NCBI RefSeq assembly: GCF_021353265.1
Contig: NZ_JAJTWU010000009.1
Location: 1-64,000 of the forward strand
Source of the DNA: Pelomonas cellulosilytica
GTDB taxonomy: Bacteria; Pseudomonadota; Gammaproteobacteria; Burkholderiales; Burkholderiaceae_C
Reading direction: 5' to 3'
Length of the DNA: 64,000 nt
Below are positions 41,245 to 48,948 of the stretch, piece by piece. The translations under genes were made by a program, and so were the position numbers. The stretch's first letter is position 1, and each line of letters begins with the position of its first letter. Below the pieces are notes generated by a model. The model was not told where the DNA came from. It made no database searches and was given only the letters and a program-made list of their open reading frames with translations.

Positions 41245-41984
41245 TTGGCTCCCACCTGGCCCGGGATGCGCACGCGCGCCTCGATGAACTTGGCGATGCG
41301 GTTGATCGCGAAGGCCGAGATGAAGTACAGCAGCGTGACGGGGATGAAGATCTCCTCGAAATGAGACGTCTCCTCGGACGCCTGCTGCGCGAACTGCGCC
41401 AGCTCCGGGATGCTGACGGCGAAGGCCACAGCCGAGTTCTTGACGATGTTCATGCTCTCGCTCGTCAGCGGCGGGATGACGATGCGGAAGGCCATCGGCA
41501 GCAGCACGAATCGGTAGGTCTGCGGCAGCGTCATGCCCAGCGCCTGGCCCGCGAAGCGCTGGCCGCGCGGCAGCGTGTTGATGCCGGCCTTGACCTGCTC
41601 GCCGATGCGAGCGCTGGTGAAGAAGCCCAGCGCAAAGACCACCAGCACCGACGGCGGCACCGCGTCGCGCAGCGGAGGGATCAGCGCCGGCAGCACGTGG
41701 TACCAGAGGAAGACCTGCACCAGCAGCGGGATGTTGCGGAACAGCTCCGTCCAGACCTCACCGAAGCGCGCCAGCCATCGGTTCGGCGCCGTGCGCGCGA
41801 TGCCGATCGCCGAACCCACGATCAATGCCAGCACCAGTGCCAGCAGCGAGACGCTCACCGTCCAGCCCCAGGCACCCAGCATCCATTGCAGGTACGTCTG
41901 CTCCTTGCCGCCGGGGCCGAAGCAGCCGGCCACGGCCTCTCCCGTCGCGGTGTCATTGCAGTAGAACTGCCAGTCCCAACTCAT
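41241..41984 (-). CDS. gltJ: Glutamate/aspartate ABC importer, permease GltJ
   Basis: A 247-residue permease starting MSWDWQFYCND at 41984 after GAGGAGAGG. It has a typical GltJ N terminus (FCNDTATGE-like) and the EAA segment SARIGEQVKAGINTLPRGQR. It pairs with GltK as the heterodimeric membrane channel. Confidence 0.93.
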   Translation of the reverse strand: MSWDWQFYCNDTATGEAVAGCFGPGGKEQTYLQWMLGAWGWTVSVSLLALVLALIVGSAIGIARTAPNRWLARFGEVWTELFRNIPLLVQVFLWYHVLPALIPPLRDAVPPSVLVVFALGFFTSARIGEQVKAGINTLPRGQRFAGQALGMTLPQTYRFVLLPMAFRIVIPPLTSESMNIVKNSAVAFAVSIPELAQFAQQASEETSHFEEIFIPVTLLYFISAFAINRIAKFIEARVRIPGQVGAK

Positions 41985-42012
41985 GCGCCTCTCCTCAAGC
42001 CTCTCGCCTAAA

Positions 42013-42041
42013 GCAAAGCGGGTGCCAGGCACCCGCTTTGC
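42013..42041 (-). promoter_or_regulatory. Intercistronic stem-loop between gltI and gltJ
   Basis: GCAAAGCGGGTGCC (42013-42026) is fully complementary to 42028-42041. Such stems after a binding-protein gene often protect its mRNA or partly stop read-through, giving more binding protein than permease. No T-run follows on the minus strand. Confidence 0.65.
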
Positions 42042-42063
42042 GGTCTTCAGATGGACTCGCGAA

Positions 42064-42954
42064 TCACTTCTTCGCGTAGTCCTCCATCGGCTTGTCGTTC
42101 GGGTTGGCCCAGGCGTCCTTGGTCGCTTGCGACAGCGGCAGGCCGATCTTGGTGTTGGTCGGCGGGATGGGCTGCATGAACCACTTGTCGTAGGTCTTGG
42201 CCAGCTCGCCCGACTTCATCATGGCCTTGATGCTGTCGTCCACGGCCTTCTTGAAGGCAGGGTCGTCCTTGCGCATCATGATGGCGATCGGCTCGACCGA
42301 AAGCACCTCGCCGACGATCTTGAAGTCTGCCGGGTTCTTGGACGTCGCGATGTTCTTGGCCAGGATGGAGCCGTCCATCACGAAGGCGTCAGCGCGGCCG
42401 GAGTCCAGCAGCAGGAAGCTGTCGGCGTGGTCCTTGCCGAACACTTCCTTGAAGTCCACGCCCGTCGCGCGCTCGTGCTTGCGCAGTGTCTGCACCGAAG
42501 TCGTGCCGGTGGTCGTCGCCACCGTCTTGCCGTTGAGCTGGTTGATCGACGTGATGCCGGACTTGGCCTTCACGGCGATGCGCACTTCCTCGACGTAGGT
42601 CGTCACGGCGAAGGCCACGTCCTTCTGGCGGGCGACGTTGTTCGTCGTCGAGCCGCATTCCAGATCCACCGTGCCGTTGACCGTCAGCGGGATGCGGTTG
42701 GCCGACGTGACCGGCTGGTACTTGACCGTCAGGCTGCTCAGGCCCAGCTGGCGGCGGATGTCGCGGATGACCTGCTCGCAGACATCGATGTGATAGCCGA
42801 CGTACTTGCCGTCGCCGATGGTGTAGGACAGGCCGGAGGACTCGCGTACCCCCATCGTGATGGTGCCGCTGTCCTTGATCTTCTTCAGGGTGTCTTCGGC
42901 GTGGACGGCGGTGAGGCTGGCGAGCAGCGCCGCGGCGAGCAGGACTTTCTTCAT
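42064..42954 (-). CDS. gltI: Glutamate/aspartate-binding periplasmic protein
   Basis: A 296-residue precursor with a signal peptide (MKKVLLAAALLASLTAVHA) and the solute-binding protein family 3 fold. The ligand region contains VRESSGLSYTIGDGKYVGYH, VDLECGSTTNN and MDGSILAKN, as in GltI/DEBP proteins. It is the first gene of the operon; a LysR gene on the same strand lies 108 bp upstream. Confidence 0.95.
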   Translation of the reverse strand: MKKVLLAAALLASLTAVHAEDTLKKIKDSGTITMGVRESSGLSYTIGDGKYVGYHIDVCEQVIRDIRRQLGLSSLTVKYQPVTSANRIPLTVNGTVDLECGSTTNNVARQKDVAFAVTTYVEEVRIAVKAKSGITSINQLNGKTVATTTGTTSVQTLRKHERATGVDFKEVFGKDHADSFLLLDSGRADAFVMDGSILAKNIATSKNPADFKIVGEVLSVEPIAIMMRKDDPAFKKAVDDSIKAMMKSGELAKTYDKWFMQPIPPTNTKIGLPLSQATKDAWANPNDKPMEDYAKK

Positions 42955-43062
42955 GGGAACTCCAACAACGTCAAGTGAATGTCAAAAACGGGCATGAGCA
43001 GACCACGATGCATGCGCCCTCCGAATACGGGTTTACGCGATGCATGCACAGTGGCCATGACC

Positions 43063-43980
43063 TCATGCCGAGGACGCAAGATAGTCCCACAGTGCTTGCG
43101 CGGCCGCCTTGGGCCGGCGCGACTGCCCTGGCCGCTCGCGGTAGATGCGCAATTCCATCGTGGCGCTGAAGCTACCAGGCGGCGCGGCGGGCACCAGGCG
43201 GCCGTCGGCCAGTTCCTTCTGCACCGAGCTGGCCGGCAGGAAGGCCAGACCGTGCCCTTCCAGCGCCATCGCCTTCAGGCCCTCGGCCATGTCGGTCTCG
43301 TAGATCGCGTCGAGGTTGAGCGCGCAGTCGGCCTCCTTGGCGATCAGCTCCACCAGCCGGCCCAGGTATGCGCCGGCTGCGTAGCTGAGGAAGGGGATCT
43401 TTTGTCCGGGGCGACCGGGGAGATGGAACAGCGGGCGGCCGCGGCCGTCTGCCTTGGCGTAGGCTGACAGCGTCTCCTGGCCCAGCGATGCCATTTGGTA
43501 GCGCTCCGGGTCCAGCTGCAGCGGCTGGCTGGCGTGGTGGTAGACCAGCAGCAGATCGCAGTTGCCTTCGCTCAGCTGCAGCATCGCATCGTGCACGTTG
43601 GCCGCGTTGAGCCGGCATTTGACCGGCCCGAAACCCCGGCGCAGGCCCATCAGCCAGTGCGGAAAGAACGAGAACGCCAGCGAATGCGGCACGGCGAACT
43701 CGATCATGTCCTGATCGGACGCCTGGTGGCTGCGCAGCATGTTGCGCGTGGCCTGTAGGTTGCCGAGCAACTCGACAGCCTGGGCGAGCAGCGTGGTGCC
43801 GGCGGCCGTCAGCCGCGTGGGGTAGGACGAACGGTCGACGAGATCGACACCTGCCCAGGCCTCCAGCGCCTGGATGCGGCGGGAGAACGCCGGCTGCGTC
43901 ACGTGCCGCAACTGGGCCGACCGGGAAAAGCTGCGGGTCTCGGCCAGGCTGACGAAGTCTTCAAGCCACTTGGTTTCCAC
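43063..43980 (-). CDS. LysR-type transcriptional regulator
   Basis: A 305-residue regulator with N-terminal HTH (LEDFVSLAETRSFSRSAQLR, HVTQPAFSRRIQALE) and a C-terminal effector domain. It lies just upstream of and codirectional with the glt operon, and divergent from the PEP-CTERM gene. It may regulate glutamate uptake or itself; the sequence does not decide. Confidence 0.92.
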   Translation of the reverse strand: METKWLEDFVSLAETRSFSRSAQLRHVTQPAFSRRIQALEAWAGVDLVDRSSYPTRLTAAGTTLLAQAVELLGNLQATRNMLRSHQASDQDMIEFAVPHSLAFSFFPHWLMGLRRGFGPVKCRLNAANVHDAMLQLSEGNCDLLLVYHHASQPLQLDPERYQMASLGQETLSAYAKADGRGRPLFHLPGRPGQKIPFLSYAAGAYLGRLVELIAKEADCALNLDAIYETDMAEGLKAMALEGHGLAFLPASSVQKELADGRLVPAAPPGSFSATMELRIYRERPGQSRRPKAAAQALWDYLASSA

Positions 43981-44086
43981 CCAGGGCAGTGTAGCCAGGC
44001 CCTGCCGTGGTGCTCGCGGGCGAAGATGAAGGGGCGAGGCCCCCTTAACTGAAGGGGCGGCTTGGGGCCGATTTTCACAGGGGCTT

Positions 44087-44102
44087 GTTTACAGTTGTGA
44101 AC
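44087..44102. promoter_or_regulatory. Inverted repeat upstream of the PEP-CTERM gene
   Basis: GTTTACA and TGTGAAC flank a GT centre with one mismatch between the arms. It lies 37 bp before the PEP-CTERM start in the divergent region with the LysR gene. Candidate operator. Confidence 0.4.
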
Positions 44103-44138
44103 AAATTCTCATCCACTCGATCCCACACGGAGAACGCC

Positions 44139-44822
44139 ATGCGCGTCATCAGCAAGTTCCTGGCTCTGCTCGTTGCGGCCGCATTGCAGCCGGCGGTCGC
44201 TGGCGTGGTGTCCCTGGACTTCGAAGACCTCAAGGTCAACGCGGCGGATCCCAACGACCTGGGCATCGTGGAGTTGCTGGATCGCTACAAGTCCTCCGGT
44301 TTCGGTTTCTCTGCTGGCGCCTGGGGGGTCGTTTCCGCCGGTTGCGGTGGCGCATACGCATTCGGCCCGCACCTCGCAGGGACCTGCAGCAGCCTGTTGG
44401 TGGCGGGCGATCCGCTCCAGTCGCCTGGCTCGACGTCGCCGTTGTTCACGCTGGACTTCGCCAGCGGCTTCGTGGCTGACTCGTCCCTCTACTTCTCGGC
44501 ACTCCCCAGCGCGCGCGCGTCGATTGCCGTCTTTGACGATGTCGGCGGTAAGGGCAACCAGCTCGCCGAGTTCTCGGGTCTGGCCGGCTCGATCTGCTCG
44601 ACGGGCGACCGTTTCTGTACCTGGGATGTGCTGGACCTCAAGTTCGTTGGAACGGCGCGTTCTATCGTCGTCTCGGCCGCCGACCAGTCGTTGATGATCG
44701 ATGACATTCGGCTGAATCAGGCGTCCACTTCGCCGGGCCCGCTGCCGGAACCGGCCAGCCTGGCGCTGGCGGTTGGCGCCCTAGGAGCGCTGGGCTGGAC
44801 GCGCAAGCGCGTCCGCGGCTGA
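44139..44822 (+). CDS. PEP-CTERM sorting-domain exported protein
   Basis: A 227-residue protein with a signal peptide (MRVISKFLALLVAAALQPAVAG) and a C-terminal PEP-CTERM tripartite signal: LPEPASLAL, a hydrophobic stretch and a basic end TRKRVRG. Such proteins are cleaved by exosortase and are linked to exopolysaccharide/biofilm production. The middle is beta-rich with FEDL near the start, and no further domain is recognised. No exosortase gene is in the window. Start ATG 44139 follows CGGAGAA. Confidence 0.88.
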   Translation: MRVISKFLALLVAAALQPAVAGVVSLDFEDLKVNAADPNDLGIVELLDRYKSSGFGFSAGAWGVVSAGCGGAYAFGPHLAGTCSSLLVAGDPLQSPGSTSPLFTLDFASGFVADSSLYFSALPSARASIAVFDDVGGKGNQLAEFSGLAGSICSTGDRFCTWDVLDLKFVGTARSIVVSAADQSLMIDDIRLNQASTSPGPLPEPASLALAVGALGALGWTRKRVRG

Positions 44823-44840
44823 GCTTGCGCCTGTTCCTCC

Positions 44841-44870
44841 AAGAAAGGCCCGCTTCGGCGGGCCTTTCTT
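44841..44870 (+). terminator. Strong UUCG terminator after the PEP-CTERM gene
   Basis: A perfect 13-bp stem (44841-44853 with 44858-44870) closed by a TTCG loop and ending in CTTTCTT. Nearly symmetric, so it may work both ways. Confidence 0.88.
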
Positions 44871-44922
44871 ATGGGGCTCGGTTATGAGTAGCTGTTGCCC
44901 TGGGTGACGAATCGACAAGGCC

Positions 44923-45093
44923 GTGTTCACGGACGTCGTCGAAGCCACCGACTGGTTCCCCAACGAGCTGCAGGCATCGTTGCTGCGGCTCATCAAGGCC
45001 GGGATCGCTGTGGATCTCGGCGACGCCAACTCGAAGCACCGGTCGAAGCCGTCGCACATCGACAAGCTGGGCGAACGCCTGAACCTGGCATAG
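44923..45093 (+). pseudogene. Probable C-terminal gene remnant, unknown family
   Basis: A 56-residue frame starting only with GTG at 44923 (a TGA lies four codons further upstream) and ending in HIDKLGERLNLA. Its composition (EATDWFPNELQASLLRLIKAG, then GDANSKHRSKPSHIDKL shortened here) looks protein-like rather than random, but it has no ribosome-binding site. It is best read as the tail of a lost gene. The family is not recognised. Confidence 0.3.
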
Positions 45094-45146
45094 GGCAGGC
45101 CTCGCCACCGCATGGAAATTACCTTGGGGTGCCGGCGTCCGACGGG

Positions 45147-45731
45147 TCAGGTCTCTTCGCTGCGATCGAGGAACTGCAGCTTGAACTGCCAGCCTTCGAA
45201 GGTCGACACCATCCGACCGAGTTCATCCCACGAGACTTCGCGACCATCGATGACCACCATCGGGACACCAAGCCGCTCGTCGGGGTCGCTGTCGATGGTG
45301 CCGCGCAAGATGAGGCGATCGTTCACCTGCAGACCGTGCTCGGTGTCTTCCACATGAGTGAGAGCAAGCGCCCTCCGCATCTTGGCGATCAGCTTGCCAA
45401 GCAGAGCCAGCGGATCCTCGTCCGGCTCCCCGACGACCTGAAACCGATACCCAGCCGGGCAACCATCACGCAGCTCGAACGCGTCGAGCGCAACGCCTGG
45501 ACCGAACAGGTGTGTCCGAAACCGAAACTCGTGTTCGAGGCCTCGCGCGTCGATCATGCGGACAGGCTCGAACGCCACGTGTTTGAAGCCCTGCATACCA
45601 AGTTCGGCGGCGACGGTCTCATTGAAGCAACGACTGCAGAGCAGTCTGTATCCACATTCCATGGAGCCGTAGTTGACGGTCTCGTGGGCAACGGTGGGCT
45701 GGCGGCAGCTTTCGCACGGTGTCGGTTTCAT
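45147..45731 (-). CDS. Zinc-ribbon protein of unknown function
   Basis: A 194-residue protein with two Cys pairs near the N terminus (CESC at 6-9 and a LLCSRCFN segment in the mid-thirties), suggesting a small zinc ribbon, followed by an alpha/beta region (HEFRFRTHLFGPGVALDAFE, MVVIDGREVSWDELGRM). No function can be given. It sits alone in a patch of fragments between the PEP-CTERM gene and the signalling cluster, which suggests it was acquired. Confidence 0.65.
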   Translation of the reverse strand: MKPTPCESCRQPTVAHETVNYGSMECGYRLLCSRCFNETVAAELGMQGFKHVAFEPVRMIDARGLEHEFRFRTHLFGPGVALDAFELRDGCPAGYRFQVVGEPDEDPLALLGKLIAKMRRALALTHVEDTEHGLQVNDRLILRGTIDSDPDERLGVPMVVIDGREVSWDELGRMVSTFEGWQFKLQFLDRSEET

Positions 45732-45803
45732 AACTAGTAAGTCTCGGTGCAGTCGCAGATCAGATGGAGAACAGCGTGCGTTGCGGGGGGTGACAGGATC
45801 TAG

Positions 45804-45911
45804 TTACGCACTCGCAGACAGGCATGCCGACTTCCCGCATCTTCCTCGGTGGCAAAACGCCGAGTAGAGACGCAGAGTGCTCTGCAGCAGTGGGTCGGCC
45901 GAGCTCGTCAT
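45804..45911 (-). CDS. Possible 35-residue small protein
   Basis: Minus-strand ATG at 45911 stands 6 nt after a perfect AGGAGG and opens a 35-residue frame (MTSSADPLLQSTLRLYSAFC...) with two closely spaced Cys in the second half. It precedes the zinc-ribbon gene on the same strand. The competing 60-residue frame in this spot lacks a ribosome-binding site. No family recognised; it could be a chance ORF. Confidence 0.35.
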   Translation of the reverse strand: MTSSADPLLQSTLRLYSAFCHRGRCGKSACLSASA

Positions 45912-45975
45912 CGTTCACCTCCTCGTTGGTTGTGGTCGTCATCGGTCAAGTTCGAGGGTGGTCCGTCACTCGGAG

Positions 45976-46212
45976 CTAAGGCGCCAGCATGATCTGGCCT
46001 CCACGGCTCGCCGTGGCCAGCGCCTGGTCCATCGAGTCATCTGCCAGGACCAGCGCTTTGCGCCAGACCCGCTTGAAGCTCCTCAGGCCAGCACCAAACA
46101 CGACGAGGCAGTCTTGGCCGTGGTGCTGCGCGGAGCGGTAGACAATGCCCTCAAAGCCTTCTGCCCCGACGGCCTTGCCAATTTCAACGCTGAGTCGTTG
46201 ATCTACCAGCAT
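45976..46212 (-). pseudogene. RES-domain protein remnant (C-terminal part)
   Basis: A 78-residue frame with AEGFEGIVYRSAQHHGQDCL followed by VVFGAGL, which resembles the C-terminal end of RES-domain toxins (NAD-degrading proteins of RES/Xre toxin-antitoxin pairs), including the conserved Ser. An in-frame stop just upstream and the lack of the N-terminal Arg/Glu region mean the toxin is truncated and probably inactive. No Xre antitoxin is nearby. The 45732-45975 stretch otherwise holds only the small frame at 45804-45911. Confidence 0.4.
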
Positions 46213-46286
46213 GCTGGCAACCGCCGCTCATAGGCGATGGGCTGGGCCCAGCCTGGTGCGGGCGCGTTAGGCGCCCACGGCGACGC

Positions 46287-47495
46287 TCAACGCGGCGTGA
46301 GCGGCAGCAGCACCTCGAAGCAGGCGCCCTGGCCCGGCTGGCTGCACACCGTGATGCGCCCGCCGTGGGCCTTCACGAACTGCTGGCTGATGTAGAGCCC
46401 CAGGCCCATGCCGGGCGAGCGGCCTGCCGTGGGCAGGCGCTCGAACTGCTGGAAGATGCGGTCCTGGTCGGCCGCCGGGATGCCCATGCCCTGGTCTCGC
46501 ACGGCCAGCCGGGCAAGCCCGTCTTCGGCCAATCCGGCTTCGACCTCGACCGGCTTGCCTTCGCCGTAGCGCAGCGCGTTGCTAAGCAGGTTGACGAGCA
46601 CCTGCGCGACGCGGCTGTCGTCCCATTCGCCCACGATGTCCGGCTGCGCCTTCAGCGTCAGCAGCACCGGCCGGTCGCCCTGCTGGAACTGGCTCTCGAA
46701 ATCGGCCACGACGCGTTGCGCCAGGTCGCCCAGGTTGGTTGGCTGCGGGCGGATGGACAGGCGGCCATGCTGCAGGCGCGCGATGTCGAGCAAGTCCTCG
46801 ATAAGTCGCGTCATGCTGCGGACCTGGCGCGTGTCCTTGTCGACCATGGCCTGCAGGCGTTCGGGCGTAAACCAGGCCACGTCGCCGCGGTCCAGCCTCT
46901 GCTGGCGCATGATGGCCTCGAGCGACATCACGCCCAGCGGCGTGCGCAGTTCGTGCGACACCATGGACATGAACTCATCGCGCATCTTCAGCGCGCGCTG
47001 CAGTTCGGCCTGCGTCTGCTGCAGCGCGTCTACCAGCCTTTGCTGCTCCGCCCGTGCGGCTTCCAGCTCGACGAGCTGGCGCTGCAGCTCCCGGCTCTGG
47101 GCGTGCAGCTCGGTGAAGACGCGCACCTTGCTCCTGACGGCATGGGCATCCAGCGGCTTGTAGAGGAAGTCCACCGCGCCGTTTTCGTAGCCGCGGAAGG
47201 TGTAGCCCTGGTCACGGTCGGCGGCGCTGACGAAGACGATGGGCAGGTGCCGCGTGCGCGAGCTGCCGCGGATCAGCTCGGCAAGCTCGAAGCCTGACAT
47301 GCCGGGCATCTGCACATCCAGCAAGGCCAGCGCGAACTCATGCTCCAGCAGCAGCGATAGCGCCTCCTGGCCGGACTGCGCCGTGTGCACCCGCACGCGG
47401 TCCTCGCTCAGCAGCGCCTGCAGCGCCAGCAGGTTCTCGGGCAGGTCGTCGACGATGAGAATGCGGGCGACGTCGGCGGAGGGGGGCGCACTCAC
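46287..47495 (-). CDS. Receiver-histidine kinase (REC-HisKA-HATPase)
   Basis: A 402-residue soluble kinase from GTG 47495. An N-terminal receiver (about 12-125; ILIVDDLPENL and ALLDVQMPGMSG with the phospho-Asp) is followed by a coiled coil, HisKA with MVSHELRTPLGVM, and HATPase with GMGLGLYISQQFVKAHGG. The start overlaps the CheB stop (GTGA). It has no membrane segment, so it is likely driven by phosphotransfer to its own receiver. Confidence 0.93.
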   Translation of the reverse strand: MSAPPSADVARILIVDDLPENLLALQALLSEDRVRVHTAQSGQEALSLLLEHEFALALLDVQMPGMSGFELAELIRGSSRTRHLPIVFVSAADRDQGYTFRGYENGAVDFLYKPLDAHAVRSKVRVFTELHAQSRELQRQLVELEAARAEQQRLVDALQQTQAELQRALKMRDEFMSMVSHELRTPLGVMSLEAIMRQQRLDRGDVAWFTPERLQAMVDKDTRQVRSMTRLIEDLLDIARLQHGRLSIRPQPTNLGDLAQRVVADFESQFQQGDRPVLLTLKAQPDIVGEWDDSRVAQVLVNLLSNALRYGEGKPVEVEAGLAEDGLARLAVRDQGMGIPAADQDRIFQQFERLPTAGRSPGMGLGLYISQQFVKAHGGRITVCSQPGQGACFEVLLPLTPR

Positions 47496-48085
47496 GCTGC
47501 GCCTCGCTTGGCGGCCAGCTGCAGCAGCATGGGGGCGATTTCCTTCAGCGGCAGGATGTGGTGTGGCCGGCAGCGCGCGATCGCGGCCTCGGGCATGGTG
47601 GCGATCTCGGCGTCCTCGGGCTGCTGCACGATCGTCAGCCCACCGACGGCGTGGATGGCGGCCATGCCCTCGGCACCGTCCACGTTGGCGCCCGTCAGCA
47701 GCACGCCCGCCAGCGAGGGTCCATAGGCTTCGGCGGCCGAGGTCATCAGCACATCGATGGACGGTCGGGCGAAGCTCACCGGCGGTTCGTTGCTGTAGGC
47801 GAAGCTGTGGTCAGGGTCGATCAGCAGATGGTAGTCCGGCCCAGGCACGTAGAGGACGCCCGGCTGCACCGGCTCCTTGTCGCGCGGCTCGCGTACCGGC
47901 AGGGCCACGTGGTGTGCCAGCACGCTGGCGAGCTGGCTCTCGTGTCGCGGCAGCAGGTGCAGCAGCGCGACGATCGGCAGGCTGTAGTGCGCTGGCAGCG
48001 GCCCCAGCAGCGCCAGCAGTGCCGCCACACCGCCAGCCGACGCGCCGACGACGATGAGCTCGATGGGGACGCGTCGCGGGCTCAT
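47492..48085 (-). CDS. CheB-type methylesterase without receiver
   Basis: A 197-residue stand-alone CheB catalytic domain. Catalytic residues fit Ser in VVGASAGGVAALLALLG, His in LHLLPRHESQ and Asp in LLTGANVDGAEGM. The lack of the N-terminal receiver suggests control by protein partners. It overlaps cheR upstream and the kinase downstream by 4 bp each. No methyl-accepting protein is in the window. Confidence 0.9.
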   Translation of the reverse strand: MSPRRVPIELIVVGASAGGVAALLALLGPLPAHYSLPIVALLHLLPRHESQLASVLAHHVALPVREPRDKEPVQPGVLYVPGPDYHLLIDPDHSFAYSNEPPVSFARPSIDVLMTSAAEAYGPSLAGVLLTGANVDGAEGMAAIHAVGGLTIVQQPEDAEIATMPEAAIARCRPHHILPLKEIAPMLLQLAAKRGAA

Positions 48086-48900
48086 CGTTTGCGGAACAGA
48101 CGCTCGCGCTGCGCGACCGGCTCGAAGGCGACGCCGTGGGCGCTGAAGTCGAGACTCTCCTTGCTGCCCAGCCCGAGGAAGCCGCGATGGCACAGCGACT
48201 GCGCGAACAGGCCGATGGCGCGGTCCTGCAGCGAGCGGTTGAAGTAGATCAGCACGTTGCGGCAGCAGATCAGCTGGGTCTCGGAGAACACGTGGTCGGT
48301 CGCCAGGCTGTGGTCGGCGAAGGTCACGCGGCGGCTCAGCTCGCGGTCGAAGCGGGCCGCGCCGTAGGCCGCGGTGTAGTAGTCGGAGAAGCCGTTCGTG
48401 CCGCCGGCCGCCTGGTAGTTGCGCGTGTACAGCTGCAGGTCGGCCAGTGGGAAGATGCCCTGGCGTGCACGCTCCAGCGCGGCCGGATTGATGTCCGTGG
48501 CGTAGATGATGCTGCGCTCCAGCAGCTGCTCCTCGTGCAGCAGGATGGCCAGCGAATAGACCTCTTCGCCGCTGGCACAGCCGGCGACCCAGATCTTCAG
48601 CGACGGGTAGGTGTGCAGCACCGGCATCACCTGCTGCCTCAGCGCCAGAAAGAACTCGGGTTCGCGGAACATCTCCGTGAACGGCACCGTGAGGATCTCC
48701 AGCAGCTGAGCGAAGGTGAGCGGGTCGCGCAGCACACGGCCCTGCAGGTCGGAGATGGACTCGCAGCCTAGCTGCTGCACGGCATGCAGCACGCGGCGTT
48801 TCTGCGACGCGCCGGAGTACTCGCGGAAGTCGTGGTTGTAGCGCGTGTAGATCGCCTCCATCAGCAGGCGCACTTCCAGGTCGATGAGCGCCTGTGGCAT
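48082..48900 (-). CDS. CheR-type protein glutamate methyltransferase
   Basis: A 272-residue SAM-dependent methyltransferase. The N-terminal helical domain (YNHDFREYSGASQKRRVLHA) is followed by the SAM-binding region (IWVAGCASGEEVYSLAILL) and CCRNVLIYF. It lies 48 bp after the large hybrid kinase and overlaps cheB (ATGA). Substrate uncertain: no chemoreceptor is adjacent, so the kinase coiled coil itself is a candidate. Confidence 0.92.
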   Translation of the reverse strand: MPQALIDLEVRLLMEAIYTRYNHDFREYSGASQKRRVLHAVQQLGCESISDLQGRVLRDPLTFAQLLEILTVPFTEMFREPEFFLALRQQVMPVLHTYPSLKIWVAGCASGEEVYSLAILLHEEQLLERSIIYATDINPAALERARQGIFPLADLQLYTRNYQAAGGTNGFSDYYTAAYGAARFDRELSRRVTFADHSLATDHVFSETQLICCRNVLIYFNRSLQDRAIGLFAQSLCHRGFLGLGSKESLDFSAHGVAFEPVAQRERLFRKR

Positions 48901-48948
48901 CAGAAGCCCCTCGCCCTGCGCTCGGCCCGCAACTTCGTGGATGCCATG

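Noticed and set aside
45760-45942. 60-residue minus-strand frame (MTTTTNEEVNDDE...)
   Set aside because: No ribosome-binding site before its ATG. The strong AGGAGG inside it serves a different frame (45804-45911).
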